A stretch of DNA of 64,000 bases from Myroides sp. WP-1 (lineage in GTDB: Bacteria; Bacteroidota; Bacteroidia; Flavobacteriales; Flavobacteriaceae). The notes under the pieces were generated by a model that was not told where the DNA came from, did no database searches, and saw only the letters and a list, made by a program, of their open reading frames with translations. The translations under genes were made by a program, and so were the position numbers. Positions 43,871 to 52,424 of the stretch are shown here, one piece after another; the stretch's first letter is position 1, and each line of letters opens with the position of its first letter. The stretch is taken from the NCBI RefSeq assembly GCF_014145635.1, contig NZ_JACHTC010000007.1, positions 1 through 64,000 on the forward strand, given 5' to 3'.

Positions 43871-44273
43871 GCTCTTTTTTGTAAGAAAAGAAAAATAATA
43901 GATCGCTGAGAGCAAAAAGGAGGGTGTAATAGGAGGTGTAAAGTAAAAAAAAGAGCACGAATTAGATTAAAAGAAGTGTAGGATAGCGTGGTGGAGCAGA
44001 AAAAAAGAGTACGTGTAGAACAAAAAAGAGCTAAAAAAGGAGAAACAGCGCATAAAAAATGAAGGAGAATTTGAGGATAATGGTTGAAAAAGAATAAAAA
44101 ATACGAGTGCGAAGGTGTTTTGGAGCGAAATAGAAAAGGAATTATTCCTTCAAAAAGCGCAGTGAATCAAAAAAGCTTCAAAAAAAGTTGATTTTTTTTA
44201 GGTATATATAGTGTTGAAACTCAGGTGGCTTCTGGTTTTGATGAAAAAAAGTTTAATTTTTTTTCTCACAGGA
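43871..44273 (+). other. Purine-rich non-coding region
   Basis: About 400 bp with no ORF of 60 codons or more. By hand count, 43921-44100 has only 39 pyrimidines in 180 bases on the plus strand, of which 10 are C. The region lies between the trxA terminator and the tRNA-Asp promoter. Its role is unknown. Confidence 0.6.
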
Positions 44274-44304
44274 TTTGGAAGTGTAGAAAATGGTCGTATA
44301 TTTG
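44274..44304 (+). promoter_or_regulatory. Promoter of first tRNA-Asp
   Basis: TTTG (44274-44277), 19 bp and TATATTTG (44297-44304) match the Bacteroidota promoter fully; the tRNA begins 26 bases later. Confidence 0.8.
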
Positions 44305-44329
44305 CACCGCATTACAGCAATAAAGACAA

Positions 44330-44403
44330 GGTTTGGTAGTTCAGTTGGTTAGAATACATGCCTGTCACGCATGGGGTCGCGGGTTCGAGTCCCGTCCAGA
44401 CCG
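44330..44403 (+). tRNA. tRNA-Asp (anticodon GTC), copy 1
   Basis: A 74-nt cloverleaf: acceptor stem GGTTTGG with CCAGACC (one G-U), anticodon loop CTGTCAC giving GTC, and T-arm GGGTTCGAGTCCC. CCA is not encoded. Confidence 0.97.
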
Positions 44404-44459
44404 CAAAACTCAAAAGCAATTTTGAGTCAGCGAAAAAGACGAAGAAAAGAATAAATTTC

Positions 44460-44489
44460 TTTGTAGTTTTTAAAAAAAGTCTATCTTTG
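44460..44489 (+). promoter_or_regulatory. Promoter of second tRNA-Asp
   Basis: TTTG (44460-44463), 18 bp and TATCTTTG (44482-44489) match the consensus, so the second tRNA has its own promoter. Confidence 0.75.
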
Positions 44490-44517
44490 TCGCTGTAATG
44501 ATTTTATGGTTAATACT

Positions 44518-44591
44518 GGTTTGGTAGTTCAGTTGGTTAGAATACATGCCTGTCACGCATGGGGTCGCGGGTTCGAGTCCCGTCCAGACCG
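44518..44591 (+). tRNA. tRNA-Asp (anticodon GTC), copy 2
   Basis: Identical over all 74 nt to the copy at 44330-44403. The next three bases happen to read CCA. A terminator follows. Confidence 0.97.
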
Positions 44592-44603
44592 CCAGTAAAA
44601 AAG

Positions 44604-44633
44604 AAGCCTCTCATTTCGTGGGAGGCTTTTTTT
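44604..44633 (+). terminator. Terminator of tRNA-Asp
   Basis: A stem of AAGCCTC with GAGGCTT and inner pairs, then seven T, 12 bases after the second tRNA. Confidence 0.9.
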
Positions 44634-44679
44634 GCCCTCTAATAATCACTGAATTAATAGAGTGTAAAACTTAGTTGTG

Positions 44680-44753
44680 TTGTTAAGTGCGTAAGCACTA
44701 AGGTTTAGTAGTTAGACCAATGAAAAGCTTTCCTGAATTTCACGGAGAGCTTT
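44680..44753 (+). ncRNA. Possible small RNA ending in a terminator
   Basis: Between the tRNA terminator and the B12 promoter there are two small hairpins (AGTGC-GTAA-GCACT near 44684-44697, and GGTTTA-N5-TAGACC near 44702-44718). An 11-bp terminator follows (AAAAGCTTTCC with GGAGAGCTTTT, one G-U) and then T. A terminator with no gene before it hints at a short transcript. No promoter was found. Confidence 0.3.
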
Positions 44754-44814
44754 TTTGATTTTATAGGGTATGAATAACGGACAACCACGCTCCGTAACTA
44801 TAAAGCATTTTTTC

Positions 44815-44822
44815 TATCTTTG
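44815..44822 (+). promoter_or_regulatory. -7 box of B12-uptake operon
   Basis: TATCTTTG matches TAnnTTTG exactly and lies 12 bases before the riboswitch. No clear -33 TTG is visible. Confidence 0.6.
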
Positions 44823-44833
44823 TTTTTTAATAA

Positions 44834-44990
44834 AATGGTTCTTCTGTAACAAGAAGATGTCAAAAGGGAATGGAGTGTAAGTCTCCAACAGGCCCGCTGC
44901 TGTAAGCTCATTGGTTTAGCAAGCTTAGTTGTCCACTGTGTAAAATGGGAAGGACCTTGCTAAGAGTAAGTCAGAATACCTGCCATTTTA
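44834..44990 (+). ncRNA. Cobalamin riboswitch
   Basis: The core has AAAAGGGAATGGAGTG, then AAGTCTCCAACAGGCCCGCTGCTGTAA, and the B12 box AAGTCAGAATACCTGCC near the 3' end (44968-44984). The outer stem pairs TAAAATGG (about 44831-44838) with CCATTTTA (44983-44990). It precedes a BtuB-like receptor by 116 nt, so it should shut off the operon when cobalamin is abundant. The control step, probably translation, is not clear from the sequence. Confidence 0.93.
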
Positions 44991-45106
44991 GGTTTTGTTT
45001 CATGTTTTCGATGCCAAAACAGTAAACGTTGTTCCTTTTATGCACATAGTCTTTTTGCTAATGTGTATACGGGTTATGCGTTTGTGTGTCGAAATGATTT
45101 ACACTT

Positions 45107-47176
45107 ATGCAGGTACAGTACTTTTTATTGGTTGTTTTTTTGTGGTTTATGGGATCCTCAAGTAGCTATGCCCAGCAGCCTACAGACAGTATAACAACAT
45201 TAAGGGAAATTGTCGTTCAAAAAGAAAAGGCAATGGATGTTATTCCTCCTCAACGTTTAGAGGGTGAAGCGCTACAGCGCTTGAATCAATATACTGTAGC
45301 AGATGCTTTACGTTATTTTGCCGGTGTAAAAGTAAAGGATTACGGAGGTATGGGTGGAATGAAAACAGTAGATGTCCGCCATATGGGAACCCATCATGTT
45401 GGAGTTTTATACAACGGTATCCAATTGGGAAATGCTCAAAATGGAATCGTTGATCTCGGTAAGTTTTCTCTTGATAATATCGAACAAATTGAACTGTACA
45501 ACGGACAACGCAGCAGAACACTTCAATCTGCTAAAGAATTTGCTTCGGCATCTTTGGTGTCTATCCAAACGAAACAACCTGTTTTTGACGATAAGAAAAG
45601 GGTGCAAGGACATGTAAATTACACATTAGGATCTATTCAATGGGTCAATCCTTCAGCAGGTGTCGAAATTAAAGTCAATGAAAAAGTAAGTACCCGTATT
45701 AGCGGAGCATATCTTTATTCTAATGGACGGTATAAATTCAGGCAAAAACGCCATAATCTAGATGGTTCCGTTGCTTATGATCTCACAGATTATCGAAAAA
45801 ATAGTGGTATTGAATCCTACCGAATCGAAAACAATTGGTTTGGAAAGGACAACGTTAATACTTGGCAAGCAACGGCGTATTTCTATCAATCTCAACGTGG
45901 TTTACCGAGTGCTATTATAAAGAAAAGTGATATTACGGAAGCAACAGAAAAGCAAAACGAACAACAAGGCGATAAAAATGTGCTGCTGCAAGCAGAATGG
46001 AAACGCAAAGTATCGCCGTTCTATCAATTTGTGCTGAAAGGAAAGTTTGCCTACGATCAAATGCATTATAAGGCAAGAAAAACAGTTGCTTTTGAAGGGG
46101 ATGAGGTAACGTATAATCCTCAATTTGACAACACCTATGAGCAACAAGATTGGTATGTGTCTGCTGCTCATTCACTCACTCTTAAACCGTATTGGACGGT
46201 TGATATCGCAACGGATATGCAATACAATAAACTTCTTGCGAGTAGAGTGGGACAAGAATCTCTATTTTCTTTTCCTGAACGTTATGCCCTTTATACAGCA
46301 CTATCAACTAGAATAAATATAGGACCATTGAACGCACAGGCAGCTGTATTGGGTACTTTTACAAAAGAAAAAGTGAAGCATAATTATCAAGCACCTGATC
46401 GCAGCGTATTTACTCCTTCGATTTTTCTAAGCTATCATCCTTGGAAGAATCGCCAATTTGAACTTCACACTTTTTACAAACACACCTATCGATTGCCTTC
46501 GTTTAACGATTTGTACTATACACAAATGGGAACCGCTCACTTAAAACCAGAGTATGCCCGTCAACTTACGTTTGGTTTTTCTCATCAACAACCGATTACT
46601 TCAAAAGGGTTAAAAGAACTCTACTTTGCCGTTGATGGGTATTATGCTAAGATTCGCGATAAGATTATTGCTTCACCTACATCGAGTATGATGCGTTGGA
46701 TGATGTCTAATCTAGGAGAGGTTGAAAGTTATGGTATCGAAAGTCAAGTAAAAACGACATGGCAACCTTTAACTGATGTAATGGCTCATGTAGGGATTAC
46801 CTATGAGTATACGGTTGCACAAGATTTAAGCGTTACACCTACTGGAAAACCGTCCTACTATGGAGATCAAATTCCCTATGCTCCTTGGCATTCGGGATCT
46901 GCCATGGTCGGATTAGACTATCGAGAATGGAGCGTCAATTACAGCTTTATTTATGTAGGGAAACGATACAATGGAAATAAAAATAACAACAAACGCAATG
47001 AATTACAACCTTGGTATACCCACGATGTAGCATTACAACGAAAAATAAAGTGGAAGAATTGGCAAATGAAGGTGAGCTTAGAAGCTCATAATTTAGCCAA
47101 TCAGTACTATGAAGTAGTAACAAATTTTCCTATGCCAGGTAGAAATTTTAGAGTAGCGGTAAACGTAGCGATATAG
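45107..47176 (+). CDS. btuB: TonB-dependent cobalamin receptor (BtuB-like)
   Basis: A 689-residue outer-membrane receptor with signal peptide (MQVQYFLLVVFLWFMGSSSS...). A TonB-box-like EIVVQKEK follows at about residues 33-40. The plug domain has VADALRYFAGVKVKDYGGMGG and HHVGVLYNGIQLG, and a barrel ends in an aromatic-rich strand (MPGRNFRVAVNVAI). The upstream cobalamin riboswitch and the downstream BtuG-like lipoprotein point to corrinoid import. The next gene begins 4 bp after its stop. Confidence 0.92.
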   Translation: MQVQYFLLVVFLWFMGSSSSYAQQPTDSITTLREIVVQKEKAMDVIPPQRLEGEALQRLNQYTVADALRYFAGVKVKDYGGMGGMKTVDVRHMGTHHVGVLYNGIQLGNAQNGIVDLGKFSLDNIEQIELYNGQRSRTLQSAKEFASASLVSIQTKQPVFDDKKRVQGHVNYTLGSIQWVNPSAGVEIKVNEKVSTRISGAYLYSNGRYKFRQKRHNLDGSVAYDLTDYRKNSGIESYRIENNWFGKDNVNTWQATAYFYQSQRGLPSAIIKKSDITEATEKQNEQQGDKNVLLQAEWKRKVSPFYQFVLKGKFAYDQMHYKARKTVAFEGDEVTYNPQFDNTYEQQDWYVSAAHSLTLKPYWTVDIATDMQYNKLLASRVGQESLFSFPERYALYTALSTRINIGPLNAQAAVLGTFTKEKVKHNYQAPDRSVFTPSIFLSYHPWKNRQFELHTFYKHTYRLPSFNDLYYTQMGTAHLKPEYARQLTFGFSHQQPITSKGLKELYFAVDGYYAKIRDKIIASPTSSMMRWMMSNLGEVESYGIESQVKTTWQPLTDVMAHVGITYEYTVAQDLSVTPTGKPSYYGDQIPYAPWHSGSAMVGLDYREWSVNYSFIYVGKRYNGNKNNNKRNELQPWYTHDVALQRKIKWKNWQMKVSLEAHNLANQYYEVVTNFPMPGRNFRVAVNVAI

Positions 47177-47180
47177 AACC

Positions 47181-48314
47181 ATGAGAATAGTTGTTTTTTT
47201 AATTTTTAGTCTAAGCCTTTTTTTGAGTGGTTGCCGCAAAGATGAACTGATTTTTGTGTCGGATAGTTCGGTAGTTTCTATTCCAGTTGACCTAGAGAAG
47301 TACAGTGGGTTCTATCTTCTCAATGAAGGGAATATGGGAATGAATCGCGCAACGATTGATTACTTTGAATATCAAACGGGAATCTATACTCGAGATATTT
47401 TTTCAGAACGCAACCCTACACTGCCTCGTGAATTAGGAGATGTAGGTAATGATCTCATGATTTATGGCAAAAAAGCGTATGCAACGATTAATGCCTCCAA
47501 TTTTATAGAAGTGTTTGACGTAGAAACAGGTAAGCACATCAAACAAATTCACTTGCCAAATTGTCGGTATTTAACTTCTGACAATGGCAAGGTATATGTG
47601 AGCTCATTTGCAGGAAAAATAGAAGCAAACCCCAATGCTGAAATAGGTTTTGTAGCTGAGATCGATACGCTTTCGCTTGCAGTTACCCGAAAGGTCAATG
47701 TCGGATACCAGCCAGAAGAACTCGTTGTGCATAACCACAAACTATATGTTGCTAATTCAGGAGGATATCGAGAACCGAAGTACGATACAACTGTATCTGT
47801 CGTGGACTTAACCACCTTTACGGAAATAAAAAAAATCGAAGTTGCCCCTAATTTACATCGAATGCAAGTAGATCCTACAGGTGATATTTATGTCAGCTCT
47901 AGAGGAAATTATGCTGGGATTCTTCCTGCTTTGTACGTGCTTGATTCAAAAGCTGATCAGGTCAAACACAAACTTGATATACCCGTAGCTAATATGACTT
48001 TAGATGGAACTATGTTGTATTATTATACTTCCAGTTACCAATTGAATACAGGGAATAATTCGATTGCATTCGGCGTGTTAGACACCCAAACGAAACAAAT
48101 AATTCGCAATTCGATAGCCACGGACGGCACAGATCAACAGCTGTTAATGCCCTATGGAATCGCAGTAAATCCAGAGACAAAAGATATTTTTTTAACAGAT
48201 GCGCAAGATTATATTGGAAATGGTTATATTTACTGTTTGTCTCCGAATGGAGAATTAAAATGGAAGACCATTACAGGTAATATTCCTGCTCATCTGGCAT
48301 TCATAAAAAAATAA
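47181..48314 (+). CDS. YncE/DUF5074-like beta-propeller lipoprotein (BtuG-like)
   Basis: A 377-residue lipoprotein (LFLSGC, C18). Repeated blades (EVFDVETGKHIKQI, VAEIDTLSLAVTRKV, SVVDLTTFTEIKKIEV, YVLDSKADQVKHKL, GVLDTQTKQIIRN) form a propeller of the YncE/DUF5074 type. In Bacteroides, BtuG propellers bind B12 at the surface and cap BtuB; position right after the receptor suggests the same role here. Residue-level binding cannot be judged. Confidence 0.85.
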   Translation: MRIVVFLIFSLSLFLSGCRKDELIFVSDSSVVSIPVDLEKYSGFYLLNEGNMGMNRATIDYFEYQTGIYTRDIFSERNPTLPRELGDVGNDLMIYGKKAYATINASNFIEVFDVETGKHIKQIHLPNCRYLTSDNGKVYVSSFAGKIEANPNAEIGFVAEIDTLSLAVTRKVNVGYQPEELVVHNHKLYVANSGGYREPKYDTTVSVVDLTTFTEIKKIEVAPNLHRMQVDPTGDIYVSSRGNYAGILPALYVLDSKADQVKHKLDIPVANMTLDGTMLYYYTSSYQLNTGNNSIAFGVLDTQTKQIIRNSIATDGTDQQLLMPYGIAVNPETKDIFLTDAQDYIGNGYIYCLSPNGELKWKTITGNIPAHLAFIKK

Positions 48315-48344
48315 AAGCGTACGTAAATTCGCACAATAAGAACT

Positions 48345-49280
48345 ATGATAAGAAGATTAGGAATAATTGCAGTCACAAGTATTTGTATTGGAACGGTGAT
48401 GAGCTGTTCAAGTGACAATGTAGACCAAGATGAGAATCCAAAAGAGTACAAAGCGACGATTACTAGCGTGTTGGAATATGCACCAGCTTTTGGACAGTTT
48501 GTCAATAAGTTGCCAGTATATGAAGCAGGAGATACAGTAGAGAGCATGCGCGTAAAAGCAGAAAAGGCTTTACAAAATAACGAGGTTATCACCTTAGGTG
48601 GATTTGGAGGGTATGTTGTATTTGGATTTGATCACACTATTGACAATGTAGCAGGCAAGCGCGATTTTCAAATTTTGGGTAATGCGTTTGCAAATAATGC
48701 TGAACCAGGTATTATTTGGGTGGCCTACGATGCAAATAAAAATGGAATACCTGATGAAGATGAGTGGTATGAGATTGCGGGAAGTGAACACGATAAGGCT
48801 GTTTTAGGATATGAAATCACCTATTATCGACCTACTAAGGTAGCAGATGAGAGTCTGGAAGAAATTGAGCAATATATTCAATGGTCGGATAATAAAGGAA
48901 ATAGAGGATGGAAGAAGAAAAATACTTTTCATAATCAAAGTTATTATCCACAATGGATTCAAGCTGAAACCCTAACATTTAAAGGGACATTGCTGCCCGA
49001 TAATGCAGTGCAAACGGGAGACTCTGAAAATAGCTGGCAGTTGAAAACATTGGCTTGGGGATATGCGGACAATTATCCCAATAGACAGGAAGGCTCAAAG
49101 ATAGATATTGATTGGGCAGTCGATCACAAGGGGAATAAAGCAAATTTACCAGGGGTAGATTTTATAAAAATCTATACAGGATTAAATCAAGAGGCAGGGA
49201 AGTTAGGAGAAACATCAACAGAAGTGGCTGGGGCTATTGATTTACATATAGAAGAACAAAAATCAAAAACACTTAAATAA
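48345..49280 (+). CDS. Surface lipoprotein of B12 locus
   Basis: A 311-residue lipoprotein (TVMSC, C21, then SSDN). A loop DANKNGIPDEDEWYEI (from about residue 129) resembles a calcium-binding dockerin/EF-hand loop. GGFGGYVVFGFDH, QILGNAF and WVAYDANKNG occur in Bacteroidota surface proteins found in corrinoid loci. Role unknown; it may bind cobamides or help the receptor. Lies 8 bp before the DUF4465 gene and is in the riboswitch-controlled unit. Confidence 0.75.
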   Translation: MIRRLGIIAVTSICIGTVMSCSSDNVDQDENPKEYKATITSVLEYAPAFGQFVNKLPVYEAGDTVESMRVKAEKALQNNEVITLGGFGGYVVFGFDHTIDNVAGKRDFQILGNAFANNAEPGIIWVAYDANKNGIPDEDEWYEIAGSEHDKAVLGYEITYYRPTKVADESLEEIEQYIQWSDNKGNRGWKKKNTFHNQSYYPQWIQAETLTFKGTLLPDNAVQTGDSENSWQLKTLAWGYADNYPNRQEGSKIDIDWAVDHKGNKANLPGVDFIKIYTGLNQEAGKLGETSTEVAGAIDLHIEEQKSKTLK

Positions 49281-49287
49281 AGGAAAT

Positions 49288-50376
49288 ATGAAAAAAAGAT
49301 TATTTAGTCTTAGTGCCTTAGTAATGGTAGGACTGGGTTTATCAACGGTTACGCTAACAAGTTGTTCAAGCGATGACAATAGCGTATATAACATCAACGT
49401 TGATAAAGGAAAGTTAACAGCAGTTACTTTTGAAGAAATTACAGTTGATACAGGAATTACAATTAATGGAGCTACTTATACTTGGTTCGATCACACGACA
49501 GGACAAGTGATTTCAAAAGAAGCGGTTTTAAAACACGCATTTAAAACGCCAGGTGAGCACAAAATCTCATTGAAAATTGAGCATAATAGCAAAACTGAGC
49601 TATATAGTTATTTAGTTGAGGTTTCGAAATCAGCAGACTACGATTATATTACTTTGGATCTTTCTGCCTTTGATTTAGGAGAGGGAATTGAAACAGCTGG
49701 AGGATACATCTGGGATCAAACATTTACAGAAAAGGCGGTATTACAGTCGGATGTATACACCTTTAATCATATGGCTTCAGCAGAGGGCACTTATTGGTCT
49801 GGATTTACTGTATCAAGCAGTACAGACAATGCAAATCACGCTGATACAGAAGGCGGATGGGCGAAAAACCAATGGGGAACAATGGCTAAAGGCAGTGTTG
49901 AAGGACATGGTGGTTATTACTTAGTAGCTTATGCTGATCAAGCACCAGCAGGATTGCAACAAGGAGCAACGGTTAATGTTGAAGATTACAGCGCTGTTGT
50001 GACGTTAGATGATGAAGCTAAGTATCAAGCGATCAGTACACAAGTAGCTATGAGTCCTTGGGCTTACTACGGTATCACAGAAGGGGATGACTTCGCTACT
50101 AAATTTGAAACAGGAGATTACTTTGCGCTTAAAGTATATGGAGTTGATGCAGACATGAAATTAACTGCTGCAGAGCCTGTAACGCACTATTTTGTTGACT
50201 TTAGAAATGGAGTTAACACCATTAGTAAAGATTGGAACAAAGTAGATTTATCTTCATTAGGTGAAGTAAAATACCTATTGTTCTTCCTTGATACAACAGA
50301 TAAAAATGCACAAGGATACGCTAATACAGCACTTTATTTTACAATGGATCAATTAACAGTTAATCCAGTTCAATAA
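49288..50376 (+). CDS. DUF4465 lipoprotein (BtuH-like candidate)
   Basis: A 362-residue lipoprotein (TLTSC, C26, then SSDDNS). The N-terminal PKD-like part (ATYTWFDHTTGQVISKE...HKISLKIEHN) is followed by the DUF4465 beta-sandwich (TYWSGFTVSSSTD, YFALKVYGVDAD, YFVDFRNG, KVDLSSLGEVKYLLFFLDTTD). As I recall, BtuH cobamide-binding proteins of gut Bacteroidota belong to this type; this should be checked. It is the last gene of the B12 unit, before a terminator. Confidence 0.85.
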   Translation: MKKRLFSLSALVMVGLGLSTVTLTSCSSDDNSVYNINVDKGKLTAVTFEEITVDTGITINGATYTWFDHTTGQVISKEAVLKHAFKTPGEHKISLKIEHNSKTELYSYLVEVSKSADYDYITLDLSAFDLGEGIETAGGYIWDQTFTEKAVLQSDVYTFNHMASAEGTYWSGFTVSSSTDNANHADTEGGWAKNQWGTMAKGSVEGHGGYYLVAYADQAPAGLQQGATVNVEDYSAVVTLDDEAKYQAISTQVAMSPWAYYGITEGDDFATKFETGDYFALKVYGVDADMKLTAAEPVTHYFVDFRNGVNTISKDWNKVDLSSLGEVKYLLFFLDTTDKNAQGYANTALYFTMDQLTVNPVQ

Positions 50377-50400
50377 GAAGAACTAGTATACAATAATAGA

Positions 50401-50433
50401 AAGCCTTGCCCTTTGCGGTGAGGCTTTTTTTTC
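50401..50433 (+). terminator. Terminator of B12-uptake operon
   Basis: An AAGCCT/AGGCTT stem with inner pairs and a following T run, 25 bp after the DUF4465 stop. Confidence 0.85.
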
Positions 50434-50522
50434 CTCGAGATTAAAAGTAAAAAACTAAGAGAAAAAGGACAGAAACACAGAAAAACTACCGTATTTTGCA
50501 GCGAAACTAAAAAGCATAAAAA

Positions 50523-51395
50523 ATGGGATCTAAACCTAGAATAGCACTGTTTATTGGTATTTTGTGTATTTCTATTTTTCCAGTGTTGGTCAAAATGGCC
50601 CTTGTACCAGGGTTAATTTCGGCCTTTTATCGCATGGCTATCGCGGCTTTGTTTATTGTTCCCTATGCTTTTTTTACCAAACAGATCAAAGTATACGATC
50701 GAAAAACAACAACCTTAATGGTGTTGTGTGGGATGTGTTTTGGTTTGGATATTGGGGTTTGGAATATTGCCATCCAAGGCTCTACTGCTACCCAAGCAAC
50801 CTTGTTAGGTAACTTAGCACCAGTATGGGTGGGAATCGGGAGCTACTTTTTTCTTCAGATCAAACCATCCGTTAATTTTTGGATAGGAACTTTATTAGCT
50901 CTCATCGGTATGGTTACGCTTGTTGGGATCGATGTTTTCGTGAACCTGTCTTTTGATATTCCATTTCTGTTCAGTATTCTTTCTGGTTTGCTCTATGCAA
51001 CTTATATTTTATTGAGTAAAAGGGTATTAGGACAAGTCGAGGTTGTGCCTTTTATGTCTTATAGTATTTCAGTATCAACAATTTTTCTCGCTATTTTAAA
51101 CGGAATTATGGGATCTGCTTTTACTGGATTTTCAATAGAAGGTTGGATGACACTTGTGGTGCAAGGTGTTGTATGTCAGCTACTCGCGTGGTTACTCATT
51201 AGCTATGCTACACAACATATGAGAGCTACCCGTGTATCCTTGAGTCTGTTAAGTCAAGCCCTATTTGCAGCCTTACTTGCCTGGTATTTCTTAGATGAAG
51301 CGATTTCCCTACAAATGGTTGTAGGTGGTTGTATTATTTTGTTTGGTATCGGAATTACCTTTGTCAATAAACCGCTAATTGGACGACCAAAATAA
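50523..51395 (+). CDS. EamA family transporter (DMT superfamily)
   Basis: A 290-residue protein with ten predicted helices in two EamA repeats (about residues 5-135 and 150-285). The family exports metabolites or amino acids. The substrate cannot be predicted. It converges on the DUF456 gene and the two overlap by 21 bp at their 3' ends, so they share coding bases on opposite strands. Confidence 0.9.
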   Translation: MGSKPRIALFIGILCISIFPVLVKMALVPGLISAFYRMAIAALFIVPYAFFTKQIKVYDRKTTTLMVLCGMCFGLDIGVWNIAIQGSTATQATLLGNLAPVWVGIGSYFFLQIKPSVNFWIGTLLALIGMVTLVGIDVFVNLSFDIPFLFSILSGLLYATYILLSKRVLGQVEVVPFMSYSISVSTIFLAILNGIMGSAFTGFSIEGWMTLVVQGVVCQLLAWLLISYATQHMRATRVSLSLLSQALFAALLAWYFLDEAISLQMVVGGCIILFGIGITFVNKPLIGRPK

Positions 51396-51893
51396 AGCTT
51401 GAGAGGAGAACTTTCCAACAATTAATACAATTCCCCAAATCAGAAAAGCAAGAGCAAAGACTACTTTTAAAAAGGTAGACGCTAAGAATCCAATAAAAGA
51501 ACCTATAGCAGCTTTTAAGGCACGAGAAATATCGCGACTGTCAAAGATTAACTCACCAATCAAAGCGCCTAGAAATGGGCCAATAATAAAGCCTAATGGG
51601 ATAGGTGTAATAATACCTACAATCAATCCAATATTAGTTCCCCAAACACCGTATTTACTACCGCCAAACCGTTTAGTTCCTTGCGCTGGAATTACATAGT
51701 CTAACACTGAAATAACAAGCGTAATCGCTAAACTTCCCCAAAGGGCAAAACTGCTCATGGTGATACCATCGACAAAGTACAAGCACAAAATGCCAAGCCA
51801 ACTCAAAGGTAGTCCAGGTAACGCTGGAAGAACACTGCCAATAATCCCAAAAACTAACAGTAAAACGCTTAATAGTAATAAGAAATAGTCCAT
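51375..51893 (-). CDS. DUF456 membrane protein
   Basis: A 172-residue protein with about five membrane helices and the DUF456 features: LPALPGLPLSWLGI near residue 25, GTKRFGGSKYGVWGTNIGLIVG and GFIIGPFLGALIGEL with Gly-zipper-like helices. The function is unknown. It overlaps the EamA gene tail-to-tail by 21 bp. Confidence 0.9.
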   Translation of the reverse strand: MDYFLLLLSVLLLVFGIIGSVLPALPGLPLSWLGILCLYFVDGITMSSFALWGSLAITLVISVLDYVIPAQGTKRFGGSKYGVWGTNIGLIVGIITPIPLGFIIGPFLGALIGELIFDSRDISRALKAAIGSFIGFLASTFLKVVFALAFLIWGIVLIVGKFSSQALFWSSN

Positions 51894-51944
51894 CTCTTTT
51901 TTTTTCGTATTTTTGATTAACTAAAATTACAACAATATTGTTTG

Positions 51945-52424
51945 ATGAAACTCAGTTGGATCGTTTTCTTTTTTCCCTTTTTAATCACTTCTTGTCAGTG
52001 GATGTCCAATAGACTCCCTGATGAGCAACAATTATTGGAGGAAGAATTAAATAAAATCGATTGGACTAAAGTCGATACCTACCCAAGTGTGGCTAGCTGT
52101 GACTCCATCTTTGACGATGAAGCCCGTAAAGATTGCTTCTTTAGTTATATTACTGCTGAATTAGAAGAAAAACTTCGCGTTGACACCCTGAGAGGAACCT
52201 TTGCACAGGTAGATACACTCAACATATTGGTTACCATTCAGTCTAACGCTCAAGTGTCTTTGTCGTTGTATCAGTTGAATGACAGCCTCAAACAACAACT
52301 AAAAAGTGTCGATAGTCTCCTACAAGAAAAGAGCAAAAATTTTCACCATCTCTCACCAGCAATCAAAAGAGGCGTTCCTGTAACCAGTCAATTTGTACTG
52401 CCTTTGGTTTTGCACAAGCAATAG
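51945..52424 (+). CDS. Putative lipoprotein with TonB-C-like end
   Basis: A 159-residue protein from the ATG at 51945 (TTG at 51942 is less likely). The N-terminus (FFFPFLITSC) looks like a lipobox at C17. The C-terminus (AIKRGVPVTSQFVLPLVLH) resembles the last strand of TonB C-terminal domains, while CDSIFDDEARKDCF may form a disulfide. It converges on the flippase-like gene with adjacent stop codons. Function unknown. Confidence 0.65.
   Translation: MKLSWIVFFFPFLITSCQWMSNRLPDEQQLLEEELNKIDWTKVDTYPSVASCDSIFDDEARKDCFFSYITAELEEKLRVDTLRGTFAQVDTLNILVTIQSNAQVSLSLYQLNDSLKQQLKSVDSLLQEKSKNFHHLSPAIKRGVPVTSQFVLPLVLHKQ

Noticed and set aside
45040..45164. 41-codon hydrophobic ORF overlapping the start of the BtuB-like gene
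   Set aside because: It overlaps the signal peptide in another frame and has no independent support. A 7-codon ORF at 45002-45025 was also judged too short to assess.
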